Below, piece after piece: positions 42,725-54,167 of a DNA stretch of 64,000 nucleotides. The translations under genes were made by a program, and so were the position numbers. The stretch is from Orbilia blumenaviensis (lineage: Eukaryota; Ascomycota; Orbiliomycetes; Orbiliales; Orbiliaceae), in the NCBI GenBank assembly GCA_036872755.1, contig JAVHNS010000009.1, forward strand, positions 1,736,001 through 1,800,000. The letters are read 5' to 3'. Within the stretch, counting starts at the first letter, position 1, and each line of letters opens with the position of its first letter. The notes below the pieces were generated by a model. That model saw nothing but the letters and a program-made list of their open reading frames with translations. It did not search any database and was not told where the DNA came from.

Positions 42725-45549
42725 TGCAACACGTATTTATTTATTTTTTGTGGTATTTTTTTGGTTTCGGTATATTAGCGTTATATCGTGGGAAAGACGG
42801 GTTAGGGATGATAGACAGTTGCTTTCGTAGATGTATCGGGTATACGTATTGCGGTGCCTAAATAACGTTAAAGAAGCTGTAAGAAAGTCTACAGCGCTTT
42901 TTATTTCCGTAGGCTTTTATGCTTTGATAAACAACTCGAGGATCCTACGAGTCGGGTTATGGCTTGTGGCACAAAATAGTTCAATATATGTGTTAGAGTA
43001 GTCATGTTAAATTTTAGTTTCGAAATGTTGATTTCGCATTCTATAAAGATCTAGAATCGATTAAGAAAACTCAGCATGTGCATATGAAACCCGCCCCTAC
43101 AGGTCCTAGGGTGAAAACTGTGTATAAAATCCCTGCAAGTTCTCACGAACTGACCAAGCCAGCAAATTGACGAGGAGTATTGTGACGCCGCGGGTTTGTG
43201 GATGCGTTCGTCGGCTGTAGAAGCTATCTGGAAAACCTCAAAATTTAAAATTGTATGGGATCCTAGAGCCTGTACCGTATTCTTTTCCTCGGGGTAGATA
43301 TACATAATATGGAGCTCGAAGGCGCTGTATTGAAAAGAAGTCGTAGAAAAATGCAGTGCGTATGTGTAGTACGAAAGATATATGTGCCGGTGTCTATACG
43401 TATATGTCGCGTCGGAACATTCCCAGAACGATGGACGTGGGAGCTCATTTTAAGAATTCAAGATTCCTGTCATGTTGTATAATGATATCGATCTTTGTAA
43501 TTAAACGCTGTTTGAGATTTGATTGTTTCGATGTGTTCCTTGCCATCTGTATGCCTCGAACCCATTTGTCGGTCGCGTGACTTGTCGATGTCGATGGAAT
43601 TCCTACGCCAAAATATTCCTCCGGGCTCCCTCGATCGTTCCGCTATAGCGAGATTCGGCTTTGGCGTATTTGGCAGTAAGAACTCGAGGTTTTCAAGTCG
43701 TTATCGATATCGCCGAGGTAGAAAAGTTGTGATTCGTGGTTCTAATAGGGGGTTGGAAAACTTTTACGGAATGGCCCTCAGTGATTTTGGTATTGGTAAT
43801 ATACGCCCGACTTGGGGTAAACGGGGATGACGTGATCTGAGGGAAGATTTCGAAATTCCGACACATAGCGGCTATCGACGTATCATGAATATAGTGACCA
43901 AGTAATGCTATTGAGTGTTCTACGAATACTATTTCAAGAATTTCATATCATTGTGGGGTAATATACACTTAATGAGGCCTCGAAGATGGCGAGACTGCCA
44001 AGTGGTTAGTTTGGATTGTTGACAAGACAATTTCTCCTCTTTGGGATGACTACCCTCAGATACTCTTTCTTCATGTATCTGAGCTGTCAAATCAAGAATA
44101 CTGATAGTGTCTAGACTTTCCACACCGATACGGTCACACAAAGTTCATAATTCTACAGGCTGTTCCAGCACCGAAGCTTACCGCGGGCAAAAGGAAAGTA
44201 ACCTGCTTCTATTCGTGCAGCGACCCCCATAGCTCGACTACCAATTCCCCGCCAAAGATTCCTCCATCCTAGATCGCTGCAAGGAAAATTCAGTGGGGTG
44301 CTACACAGCTTCGTAAGCAAGCCTTGAGGGATTTCCATCATACCGGTTCCCCGGAGCATAAACTTTCTATCACTTCGACCTCGGGAGATCTAGGGCCATA
44401 ACGGTGAGCACTTCTGCAAGTACCCCCATGATATACACCAGGCAGAGATTTCATATCGCGCAGATGCGATGCATAACCCCCACAATGAAAATTTTCATGA
44501 TAGATACCAAGGCAGCAGGAATTCGAAGGCATCCGTACCAACGTCACCTCCATTATCACTTTTTCCTCTTTCTCCTGCAATGCAATGCAAAGCTCCCCAC
44601 GCGTGGGGTTTACCTAGACGAGACGATATTTGATTTACTTATAATCTATTTTGTTTTCTTCTTTCATTCTTTCTCGCAATTATGCTGCAGGATCCATGCA
44701 CCTTCTGAACGCCTAAAGACTCGGATATGCGGTGCAACTTTTATATTTTCCCGATTCAGCCACATTTAAATTACCGCACACTTAGAGGCCATCCATAAAG
44801 TAGGTTTCCTTTTACTTTGTTCCGGTTCTCTCTATGTTCGGGGGTTTGGTCTGTCCCTCTAAATTCCATGACCTCCGAGAACTCCGGGAACCGAATGTTC
44901 TTGGTGACGCAACTTGTTATTCCTTAAAATGCTGGTATAGATCGATACTATGAGCCGTAATGTTTGATTGTATTGATTGGGTTACCACAATACAGCATGC
45001 ACCCGTGCATCCGCGGGCGCCCACACATGGCGTAAGGGTTAAAACTAAATATGCTAACGTTTTTAATGGCAGTATCGTCTAGAAACACGACTTTCCCGAT
45101 ACATTAGATATATCACGTCTATTTATATCGTTAGAATCGCTAAACGTATTGGAACGCACGGTCACTCAGCTGGCTTACCAGACTCGAACTCCCACCTTGT
45201 TCAGATCATCTTCTCAGAGACCAATCCATTAACTACTGTAAATTGAGTTTTGCCAAGATATGTATCTTTTCGCGTAGATTAAGACTGGTTACGTTCTTTC
45301 ATATAATTGGTTATCTATGTGGGTGGGAACTAGTGCATTTATATAGGTATTAGTGTAGTGGATACCAGTTATATACAAGGGCTTGTGGACGCTAATTATA
45401 TGTTCTAGAATTCCTATCCCGGGAACCAATTATCTATCTGCAATATCCAATACATTGTGAGCCTGTTGGGCTTACTTACTTGTAAACACCAAATTCAATA
45501 CCTTGCAAACCAATCAATTGCTCGCTGTACCATGTCAATCTATTTGGCA
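42725..45549. other. Long AT-rich intergenic region with a tRNA-like relic
   Basis: No gene with coding character is seen; frames at 43519-43830 and 44404-44769 look accidental. A tRNA-like sequence lies at 45165-45245 (minus). Confidence 0.4.
45165..45245 (-). other. tRNA-like relic (A-box and B-box-like words)
   Basis: The minus strand has TAGTTAATGGATTGGTCTC (A-box-like) followed about 25 nt later by GGGAGTTCGAGTCTGG (B-box-like). The T-arm and anticodon stems do not pair well, so this is not a working tRNA; it may be a tRNA pseudogene or the head of an old SINE. Confidence 0.4.
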
Positions 45550-45884
45550 TCAGGCTTCTGGAGGAGATGATTCAGCCGTGCTCCCAGTGGAGACTTGGTC
45601 ATCGTCGGTAGGAACCGGGGTTTCTGATCCCACGGTCCCGTAACCGGAATCAGCATCATCAGTAGCTGCAGCCTGTTCGGTTTGGCTAGCGCTAGGGGCT
45701 GGAGACTGTCCCGGTGGATAACCCCGGCGACAGCAGGCAGGGCATTTGTTGTACCACGACCTTTCAGCAGTCCACCCCACGCAAGCGCCGTACAGCCGGA
45801 GCTCTTTGCCCGGACAGTACTTTATATTGAGGACCGCGAAGTATCTGCATTGGAAGCACTTTTTGACGATTCGGGTGCACATTG
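45550..45884 (-). CDS. Small Met-Cys cysteine-rich protein
   Basis: From the ATG at 45884 the frame gives 111 residues; another in-frame ATG at 45939 would add 18 basic residues. The shorter start is preferred because it gives the Met-Cys opening of its neighbours. Motifs: MCTRIVKKCFQC, NIKYCPGKELRLYGAC and NKCPACCRRGYPPG, together six to eight cysteines suited to a small zinc-binding domain of about 60 residues. The C-terminal half is disordered and acidic, rich in Ser, Thr, Asp and Pro. No signal peptide. Function unknown. Confidence 0.5.
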
Positions 45885-46435
45885 TTTCGAGTAAGGTTTT
45901 TTTTTTATGACGAAAATGAGGTTTTTTGTATCGATGCATGTATTTATTCGGGTAGGAGGTAATGCGATGGGAGTATTGGATGTAGGCTTTAGTCTGTGTC
46001 GAGTTAGAGATATTATGCTAGAAGCCGAGACGGAAAACATAATTGTCTCTGAGGGGCAAGGTTAGACCTCAAGAGTAGTAAATTTGTATAAGCATTTTGC
46101 ACCTCCATCAACTACTCGCCACGTTTAAAACATATTAGGAATCACAAAACGGTGACCAGGTAAGGACAAGAAATATAAGAAGGATTTGCGAAGTAAAATA
46201 TAGGGTAGGGCTAACGTACGACTATAGTTACATAACTAGCCCAAGGGCAAATATAATTTGGGATCGATATTGACCCCACGGCTAAGACGGGTGCTTTAAG
46301 GGCGCTTGGGAAGGGCCAATTATGGTAATAAATTATGGCAGCAGCCCTATTCCAGTATACTCAGCGGCCACCCTGCCAATAGTATCCAACCGGCACATAG
46401 TGAATATTTAAAACCCGGATTATCACTGATAGACC
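45885..46435. other. Intergenic
   Basis: AT-rich, nothing seen beyond the promoter side of the gene ending at 45550. Confidence 0.35.
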
Positions 46436-47001
46436 TCAAGCCCGTGGCTTGATATTTTCCTTTGCATCTTGATCGCCATAGTCGAGTTCCGTTGCGTCCT
46501 GCTCACAGGAACGCCGAGGGTCATCGACGTGAGTTCTACCTTTTTTATTCCTATCCCTTCGGCCTTCCGACCTTTGACAAGTGGTACCTTGTTGCTCTCT
46601 CGCTCTTTTCTTTGGGCTGGGGCGCTGACGTGAGGGTTCGGAAACATTTAGAACGAGGTCGGTTTGGGTGCAAAACAGTTTCGTGAAGAGGTCTTTTGCT
46701 TGGTTGGTCTTCCGACTCACTGACGGTGGGGCTATATTATACAAAATTATTTAGCATGTAGCCCGCTGGGCAGGCTAAACAGAATATTGAAGGATTTCAA
46801 AGGTTGCTCACCCTCAGCGACGCCTTTAATTTTAGCTGCAGCACAAGATGCGCAAATGCTGTCGTTAAGACTTGCCGATTTATATACAAATGTGGGATCG
46901 CATTGAAGTTCTCCGGCCTTCACCGCGTCCGCACATCTCGTGAACACGTCCACGGTGTGACCGCAGCCCGTGGAAGAGATGAATTCTTCGATCAAGCACA
47001 T
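46436..47001 (-). CDS. Small Met-Cys cysteine-containing protein with basic tail, two exons
   Basis: Exons 47001..46812 and 46731..46436, with an 80-nt phase-1 intron (GTGAGC donor, AATATAG acceptor), give 161 residues starting MCLIEEFISSTGCGHTVDVF. The cysteine part continues TRCADAV, GELQCDP and SICASCAAAK. The CGH plus C plus CxxC layout resembles the 61-residue protein at 50472. Exon 2 is basic and polar with possible nuclear-signal-like runs (SPKKRARE, RRDRNKKGR), then acidic to the end. Function unknown. Confidence 0.5.
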
Positions 47002-47271
47002 TTTCGCGTTTTCTTCTGTCTCTTCTCTCCTTGGGTTTGTTGTATCGTTCGAAAGGGAGGTCTGGATGCTATGCGAGCGGAAGGGGGTTGGAGGACTGAA
47101 TACCAGAAGATACGATTTGGGCAAAGACTCTTTCAAACATTTTATCTAGAAAGGGGTGGAACGGGATAGAGGGTTTTTATTTGGCTCCAGTAGGAATTTT
47201 CAGGGGCTGGAAATGATGATTTACAAGTAGATACATGAGTGCTGATATATATATGTTTTGGCGCTTTTCTA
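47002..47271. other. Intergenic left of the inverted-repeat element
   Basis: Promoter side of the two-exon Met-Cys gene; nothing else seen. Confidence 0.3.
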
Positions 47272-47715
47272 TGGTGGCCAAAATGTGTCAAAACGATATA
47301 ATACAAAACCGTGCAAAATATATATATTACAACTTAAGCGAGGCATAAGTGTGTTACTTTCAAAATTATGTTCAGCCACTGGCCTGCCACCAGCCTGCAG
47401 CTACCCACCTGTCTAGTCAGGGACTGGAGAAAAGCCAGACATCTAGGAGTAGCCACTGAACTTTTGCTGTCTAACTGTCTGGCTGTCTGGCTATCTGAAC
47501 TTTCTCCAGTAATTGAATAATACAGTTTTTTTGCAAAGTTTTGCACACCCCTTTGCTAGTGCTATGGCTTCCTCAATAAAATCGCATATCCGCCACAACA
47601 AATAAGAAAATAAATCGTCATTTTATATATAAACAAGCCAAAAACTACTTAGATTATAAAGTATATATTTTACAGACTATTGTGTTATATATCATTCTGA
47701 CACATTTGGCCACCA
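47272..47715. mobile_element. Non-autonomous TIR element (MITE), Tc1/mariner-like
   Basis: The 444-bp element begins TGGTGGCCAAAATGTGTC and ends GACACATTTGGCCACCA. The arms match inward for about 25-30 bp with a few differences (right arm, reversed, continues AGAATGATATA against left AAAACGATATA). It is flanked on both sides by TA, the target duplication expected for Tc1/mariner/pogo-type transposases. The inside has no transposase frame: an AT-rich left end, a central GC-richer segment with a CTGTCTGG microsatellite near 47470-47495, and an AT-rich right end. It must have been moved by an enzyme coded elsewhere. Confidence 0.75.
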
Positions 47716-48362
47716 TACCTGACAACTTATTGTAATGTTGCAATATCGGGACTTGGCCGTTCGCATGAAATCCAGTCAGAGATGCCGCTTTGGACCAAAT
47801 TAACTACTTTCAATTGCAATTCAACCTTCAACAAGTCATGGTTCTTTGAGAAAAGTAAAAGGGCTGCAATATTCTCAATACTCTAAAAAGATTGACAAGG
47901 CCATATTCAACGGTACTCCTCAAGTTAACCCTGATACTTGGTATCGCTGAAAAGAATAAGACTGACAATTGATAGTTCAAAGTCTTCATACTATATGTAG
48001 TGTGGTATTTTTTTACCACCGGATGGGCACATATAACGGGTCGGGTGATACGCGCTTACCGAACGTGATTTATCTAAGTCCAGCTATTTTCAACAGTTGA
48101 TTGTAAATCCGAATTGCGATATCAATATATTGTGTAGATAGTATTTGTTGGAAGTTTGAGCCCACTACTCGAGAATACCCACGTAAGCCCAGTATCTTCC
48201 TGTCTTTGAAATATTGCACAAAAGATTAGCCTGTGACAGGTATAAAAGATAGTAAATGAAAAAAAATGAAAGAAATATGAGAAAACAACGGTCGGTCACA
48301 CACGCCATTCAGCTCACAATTTTAACCCATTTGGGGATAGGACCAATTCAAGCACCGAAAAC
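47716..48362. other. Intergenic right of the inverted-repeat element
   Basis: AT-rich; nothing seen. It is the 3' flank of F-box gene 3. Confidence 0.3.
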
Positions 48363-49918
48363 TTATATAAAACACTTCGGACAATAATACACCACATTAT
48401 CCCCCTCCCCATCACTCCCAATAAACCCACCATGCTCACCCAAGCACCGTCTACACCGCCAGGTACACTGAAACGCGCAAGTAATAAGACACCTATCCCG
48501 TCTATTTCGCCCCATCTTCCAACCTCCAGGCTCTATATTACACATCCCCTTCTCACACTTCCCACACCTCCTTAATGCTGCGTACCCCCGCCGCCGCATA
48601 CACCAGCCCATATACACTGCTCCGCAATCCTCCCTAGCACACCTTCCTCCTAAAAGTTCGGTAACTCCGGTGGCAATGTTGGTAGAGGCGACGCACATCC
48701 AGAGTCCGCATTCAGCGCAGCGGTTTATCTCTGTTGAGGTTAGGAAGCAGGAGATGTGAAAATAATGGCGGGAGGCGTGGGAGGAGCATGCTTTGGAGTA
48801 TACTCCGGATTTATGGCAGGTTACGTAGCCAAATGATAAAGTGGAGTGAGCTGAGGCGGTTGAGAGAGCGTTGGTGAGTCGGGTTGGGGAGAGCGCTTGA
48901 GATAGGCGGGTGGGGGGTTGATAGATGTCTGTTTACACTTCGATAGGAGTGGAATTTTTATTTAGGATCTTACTCTGTATATAGTTTGGAATGCATACTT
49001 ACCATTAGCCTGCTCATCCTCCGGGGCATAAGGATCATATATCTGCCGCTCAGGCAACGGAACACACTCGTCGCAATAATACTCCTCACAAATCTCACAA
49101 ACCCCAGGTATAACCTCCCACAAACAAACATTACTCTCTTGCTTTCCACAAGCAGTACACGTCCATACCCTCCGTTCACAAATAACCTGACACCTATCTG
49201 CCGTACTGACAGGTATGACCCCACTTAACTCCTCGGGGGTTAGTTGGTGCGCTCTTTTCCGCTCATGATACTTAGTACACCTTGTGACGTCGGTTTCGTA
49301 TATATTTTCTAGGTCATCGACTAGTCTCCAGCTTAACGCTTCGTTTCCTAAGGAATCAGGGCTGGCTTCCATTCCGTAGAATGATAGCTTTTTAAGCCGG
49401 GGGTTTTGATGTGTTGGTCGAGCATATGTTTTCCCTACTGCCTGGATACCGGCACCTTGTGTCCATCGTAGACTTAGTTCCTCCAATGCCTCCAGTTTCC
49501 CGAGAGCATATAGGGCGTAGAAAGGGACGGCGTAGTACAATTTTGTGCCATCGAGGTTTAGGTAGCGGATTGTAGTGATCAGCCGCGGGGGGAGGGTATC
49601 TAAAAAATCTTCTATTTGGAGCAGGGTTAAGCTATTACCGGTATTTTGGCCTCTTGGTTCGGGCCCACATATTGTTTTCTTCCATGGGTATTTCAGAGGA
49701 CCCTGTTTTGGAAGACGGTGGAAAGGGGAGGATTTAGTGTTGAGCGAGAGGTGGGCGAATACCCAGCCATGGTTTTGAGGGTCAAGGAGAGAGGTTCGAA
49801 AGGCTTTGGAGAGACTAAGTAGGTTTGAAATATCTAGTGGTGAGAGATTCGAAATGAAGGATGTAGAGATAGGCGACGGGCCGGTAAGGAGAATTCTATC
49901 GAGGATAGACGGGTTCAT
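48363..49918 (-). CDS. F-box-like protein with LRR-like middle and two C-terminal Cys-rich modules (paralogue 3)
   Basis: Exons 49918..49003 and 48928..48363, with a 74-nt phase-1 intron (GTAAGTATG donor, AAACAG acceptor), give 493 residues from the first ATG (MNPSILDRILLTG). The F-box-like part is SFISNLSPLDISNLLSLSKAF with HGWVFAHL. The middle has LRR-like strands (IRYLNLDGTKLYYAVPFYAL, LEELSLRW, LKKLSFYGME). Cys module 1: WTCTACGKQESNVC, then CEICEEYYCDEC. Cys module 2 spans much of exon 2: VTCHKS, RHYFHISC, RCAECGLWMC, GRCAREDCGAVYMGWC, RRCGKCEKGMC, CTWRCRRC and YYCPKC at the very end. Module 2 is longer than in paralogues 1 and 2. The exon 2 start was found by phase and by the RHYFH motif shared with paralogue 1. 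Confidence 0.75.
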
Positions 49919-50471
49919 TTTGCCGTGGTAGAGATTTGTGTTGCTGTGTGGTATTCCGGATTTGGAAATGGCCGTTCCAGGTTGCACAAGGTCTCTATCG
50001 ACACAGACCAGCTGCGGCCATATACCGGGGGCTCGAGCTCGAGTTCGAAGAGAAAGTGCAGAAGGCTGGTATGGAGCCTTGAAGACACGGAAAGGTACCC
50101 TGTTAGACTGGGGTGTTTAGGTGCGTGATCGTTATCCTTGCCGTCATCCCAAGACCAAAAAAGGTTGGAAACAGTAGCCTTCAAGGTTGACTTTTTGCAA
50201 CGCCGAAGTGTTAAATGCTATAAGTGCGAGTGCACCTTGCCCAGATCCAGATCCCAGCGTTGCAGTGATCCCGTCATATTCAGTAACATTGATTAACGCC
50301 ACATCCTCGCCAGCCAGTATCGAGACTAACCCATAATTAATCCGATAAGAATACGCTTACAGCCCGATCAGGTATAGAATGATCTAAACATATTGATATG
50401 TATCCAACGAGACCAATATATACCAATATAAGGGAGAAAATTCGAAAATATAAAGATTTTTTTCTTAAAGG
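49919..50471. other. Intergenic
   Basis: Promoter side of F-box gene 3. The frame continues upstream of its ATG for about 25 codons without another ATG. Confidence 0.3.
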
Positions 50472-50657
50472 TTAAATCCGTTTGATAAATCTCCGCCGAC
50501 AAGGTCTACAATACCCTTCCACCGCAACCACTTTTACAGGAACGTCAAGATCATCGTCAATAGCAGTGCCTATGCACACAATGTTTCTGCACTTCTGGAT
50601 TGGGAACAGGGTGGAATGACCGCAAAGAGTAAAGAGATAGTTCGACTGCGTGCACAT
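50472..50657 (-). CDS. Very small Met-Cys protein (61 residues)
   Basis: A single exon from ATG 50657: MCTQSNYLFTLCGHSTLFPI, QKCRNIVC, then GYCRPCRRRFIKRI at the end. The CGH followed by further single and paired cysteines (C..CGH..C..C..CxxC) resembles the first exon of the gene at 46436 and would fit a single zinc site. It is short, but the cysteine spacing and basic C-terminus make chance less likely. No signal peptide; function unknown. Confidence 0.45.
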   Translation of the reverse strand: MCTQSNYLFTLCGHSTLFPIQKCRNIVCIGTAIDDDLDVPVKVVAVEGYCRPCRRRFIKRI

Positions 50658-51288
50658 TTTGCTAAATTATACTATCTATCGTGATTGATGCTTCCCCTTT
50701 TTTAGTAATTTAAATTTTTTTAAATTTTTTTTGGTGTTTGTCGAAGTCCTTGACAGGTAACTCGGTTATATTGGATGAAGTATGTTGCAGGTTAATGGAA
50801 GTGCATGTGCATGCAAGGGGTTTCAGACGGGTTTCGCCGGACGGGAAGCGTTCGGGATGATGGGTGTCGACGATTTCATAATATTTTAATTTTCCCTGTC
50901 ACTGCGATAGATTCCGATATATATACCTGCGAATACCGTCCCGCGAAAGGATCTTCTTTGTCGGTTTGTCGGAAAGATAAAAGTGTGATACCAACAAGAA
51001 CATATCACAGGTAGGTGTTTGGCATGCGTTTAGAGCCTGAAACAATGCGGATAAAATCTGTCAAAGTCTTCTGTATCGTCAAACGCTGCGACAGCAAACA
51101 ATAGAATTCATGAACGAGGCCTAAATTGAATATTGTAACACAAACAAAGACGCGCGGCGGGGTACATTATGTTCGAAGTTATAGTTGGCGCTTTAATGGC
51201 CCCAAAATGTTACGCAGGATTCTAAGGAATGTTATCATATGCTCGACCAAGTTAGTCTAAAGTATTTAAATATCTCTAACGTTTGCAG
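50658..51288. other. Intergenic
   Basis: AT-rich. A short frame at 50805-51014 ends at a possible donor (CACAGGTAGGT), but its phase does not suit the coding-like frame of the exon at 51289. Confidence 0.3.
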
Positions 51289-51609
51289 GTTAATAGGCAA
51301 CCGCTGGGAACTATTAATGCCACGAGCGGGCGCGAGCCATGGCTCGAAATATTACTGTATGGTATGGTGCGTGTTGTCGATAGTATATATACATCTAGCG
51401 AAGAATTATACGCAGACAAAGTCTTTGATGAACAGTTTCGTGCCTGTCACACAAAGCTTCCCAACCCTCCGTTTGGGAGCGTCGGTGCTATTATAGGTAA
51501 GTCCAACAAGAAAAATCACGATTTCAATCCTCGATCGAATCAAATCCAGGAAACTAAAGAATCCGATACTGCGACAAACCAACCACGCAAACCCTGCTTT
51601 CTCGAGTAG
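51289..51609 (+). CDS. Gene fragment with coding-like exon, 5' end unresolved
   Basis: After a TTTGCAG acceptor, 51289..51496 is open and protein-like (NATSGREPWLEILLYGMVRV, VDSIYTSSEELYADKVFDEQ, FRACHTKLPNPPFGSVGAII) and ends at a GTAAGT donor. A second piece 51560..51609 would follow in frame and end TNQPRKPCFLE before a TAG. No ATG precedes it in frame, so a 5' exon is missing or it is a remnant. A second frame is also open over most of the exon, so this call is tentative. It shares faint similarity with the fragment at 39647. Confidence 0.3.
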   Translation, partial: VNRQPLGTINATSGREPWLEILLYGMVRVVDSIYTSSEELYADKVFDEQFRACHTKLPNPPFGSVGAIIGKSNKKNHDFNPRSNQIQETKESDTATNQPRKPCFLE

Positions 51610-54167
51610 GAAAAAGAAATCAAGGGAAAACCACTCGGAATTTGGTTCCTGAATCGACCAACCATCCATTGTTCTCCGCTCCTACACATAATAGCCCATC
51701 CAACACAGCATGTGTAAGTATATATATATCTTTCGAGAAAAACCTCCACCGCGAAGACGATAGCACAGCCTCAAGCAGGCTTTCTTCTCCTCCAATCCTA
51801 CACGTTTCCCTTACCTCATGCAATAAACACCGAACTTCAATATCTTCTCCACAAACAGTCAAACTCTCCCTCTCCTCGCCAAGAAAAGCGGAACCCTTGA
51901 TCCTTTCCATTCGGCTGTTGTTCTATTTAAAGACTTTTTTTTGGGGCCCCCACCAAAAACGGGTGTAAGCCCATTTCCCTCTTGGCAAAAAGTGCGTGTG
52001 GTGGATCACCTTCATGGGATTTGAGATCTGGGAGTGGCGACCAAAAAGGGTAATAATTTTTTTTGGCACCTGCACAGCCCTGAGCTTTGATACTTTGGAC
52101 CGAAGCTCCCTCTCTCTTTCCTTACCTCTTACTCTCTTTTTCTGACACTCCACTCCACTTCCATTTTATGAGCTTTACCTGCTTGCCTTGCCTCTCGGAG
52201 ATCAAGGATTTTTTTTTTTTTACTTGAACCGTAAGGAATGGGGTGATCGTTAACTGAGAATAAGCTGTTTTGAACATCAAGATAGATCTTGAAAGTGGAG
52301 TTCTTCTTTTTTCCCTTCCTGCAAGGCTGGCTGCACAAAGCCTTTCCTTCGTACGGGATTACCTATGGATCTACTACACACCTCAATTGCTATCCCCACA
52401 AGGTAATACTATCATGTAAGTATCCGTAGATGTCACTAGTAATGTTGAGGCTGAAAAAAAGAGAAGCGAATAATCCCGCCATAACGTCAAGCTAAGCTTG
52501 ACTATATATATCAAACGGACAGTTTTCCTTTCCCCAAACAAGAATTCTCGAATGGCTTTTCGAATCGTGATCAATGATAAGAGAACAAAAAAAAGTCAAT
52601 GCCCAGAGATCTGGCTGAAGCCAGCTCAGTAATTTTTCTAGATTTTGGATCGTCAGCCCTAGGCCTTCTTGGTGATGCGAGCAGTTTAGCTATCGTGTTC
52701 GTACAAGCTCACTATCTTGACCTTGGGTGTGCAGTCAGACGTTTCATGACTTTCGAGTTCGTTCTTTCGAAAAAAAAAAAGCCAAGAAATATAGCAAGCA
52801 GTCAGGCTCTTTTTTCTTGTGCATGTTCGTTCGGTAGATACACATCTTACAATGCCATTTTGTATGGCCCACCGAAGTACATACATCCCCGTCGGTCGAG
52901 TCTTTCGTTTACCCTGCCCAATACATCCTTGTCATGTCCAGTCGGTATGTAGTGTAGTCTGTAGATCAGAATATTTGGAAGCAAAAAAACAAAAGAAACG
53001 ACTAAAAAAAACTCAGCCGCACACATATCAATCATTTTGAGTATTGGCGTCTGATCGTGGTCCCTCTACCGAGTTCTTCTGCTGCTGCGGCTGGACCAAG
53101 GGTGGCAGCAGTAGCAAGCGTATGTACCGATTTTTAGATGTGCTTTACCGAAACAAGGTACAATCCCACCAGTAAGGCTGCTAGACTACTTCTCAGCTCC
53201 CACAGAAAAAATGAAAAAAAACTCAAATACATGTCCACGATCCCATGCGGCTAGAAGCTTGGGGGGGTAAGGGCTGCAAGCTAAGAGCACAGGACAATGG
53301 GTTAGTGGTGACTTTGAACTTACCTCTTGTCGTTTCTGCTACTGCTGTTGCTTCTGCTTTCTGCAAGGTGGATCTGATCTTATTAAAGCTGACAGGACAA
53401 GCTGTAATACTAGCCCCAGCCGCAGAAAGTATCGTGGTTACCTCGAGTTCCCTGTGCATGCGTGTTTCTGTCTTCCTCAGATCCTGTAGACTTTGACTTT
53501 CTGTCGTCGGTCTTTTCATAAACTTCATCGAATCCCCAATTTCACATATTTAACACAAGGGAAGGTATTTAACTATCTTTTTCAGAATCTTCAGGTAGCA
53601 TCCGTATTCTCCTTTTAATCCGAGTCTTTTTTCCGGTCGGGCTTTCCGCGTTCGAGCAGGACTGGTGGTTCACGAAACAGTAGGCCAGCAAGCAAGCAAG
53701 CACTAGTAGATTAGCAGGAGGGAAGAAAAAGAAACGAAAGCACAGCTCCACCACACACACGGAGAGGGTGTAACGCTATCCCTTCAACGGGCCCCTTTTA
53801 AACCTCCCTCCATCCCTCCTCCTCCTCTGCCACTTCACCATCACCAACTATTTTTTGGGGCTTCTCCAAGAGACAATAAAACGGGAAGAAAAAAATAAGA
53901 AGAAGGAGAAGGAGAAGAAGAAGCACCATATCCGATAACCTTCTTTGCTCAACGCTGTGACGACTTTCCTTTTCTTTCTTTCCTTATATATAACCTCCCT
54001 CTATCCAACCAAAGTAGTCTTCGCTCGCGCCGAATAACCTTCAGCCTTACCAACGACCTCTCTCCTCCCCCACCAACCGACCACAGAAAGAAAAAAGCTC
54101 GATATCATAATTACCTGGGGTATACGATCAATCGATCAATCAATAAGTTAAAACAAAAGGAGAAAAA
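51610..54167. other. Long intergenic region and leader of the MARVEL-like gene
   Basis: Homopolymer-rich (T and A runs). From about 53810 to 54110 the plus strand is rich in CCTCC, CTTTCTTT and AAGAAGGAGAAGG words, typical of a strong fungal promoter and leader. A frame at 53223-53528 (minus) ends at a possible donor but has no convincing continuation. Confidence 0.4.

Noticed and set aside
43519..44769. Several frames of 70-120 codons
   Set aside because: No motifs, frames on both strands, first residues often not from an ATG.
47334..47546. 70-codon minus-strand frame inside the inverted-repeat element
   Set aside because: Far too short for a transposase and without a DDE/D motif; it is internal MITE sequence.
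50805..51014. 69-codon frame ending at a possible donor upstream of the exon at 51289
   Set aside because: Joining it gives the other, less protein-like frame, which stops at 51496; phase does not suit the coding-like frame.
53223..53528. Minus-strand frame starting MKFMKRPTTE with a GTAAGT donor
   Set aside because: No downstream acceptor gives an open continuation that I could find; it lies in the leader or promoter of the MARVEL-like gene.
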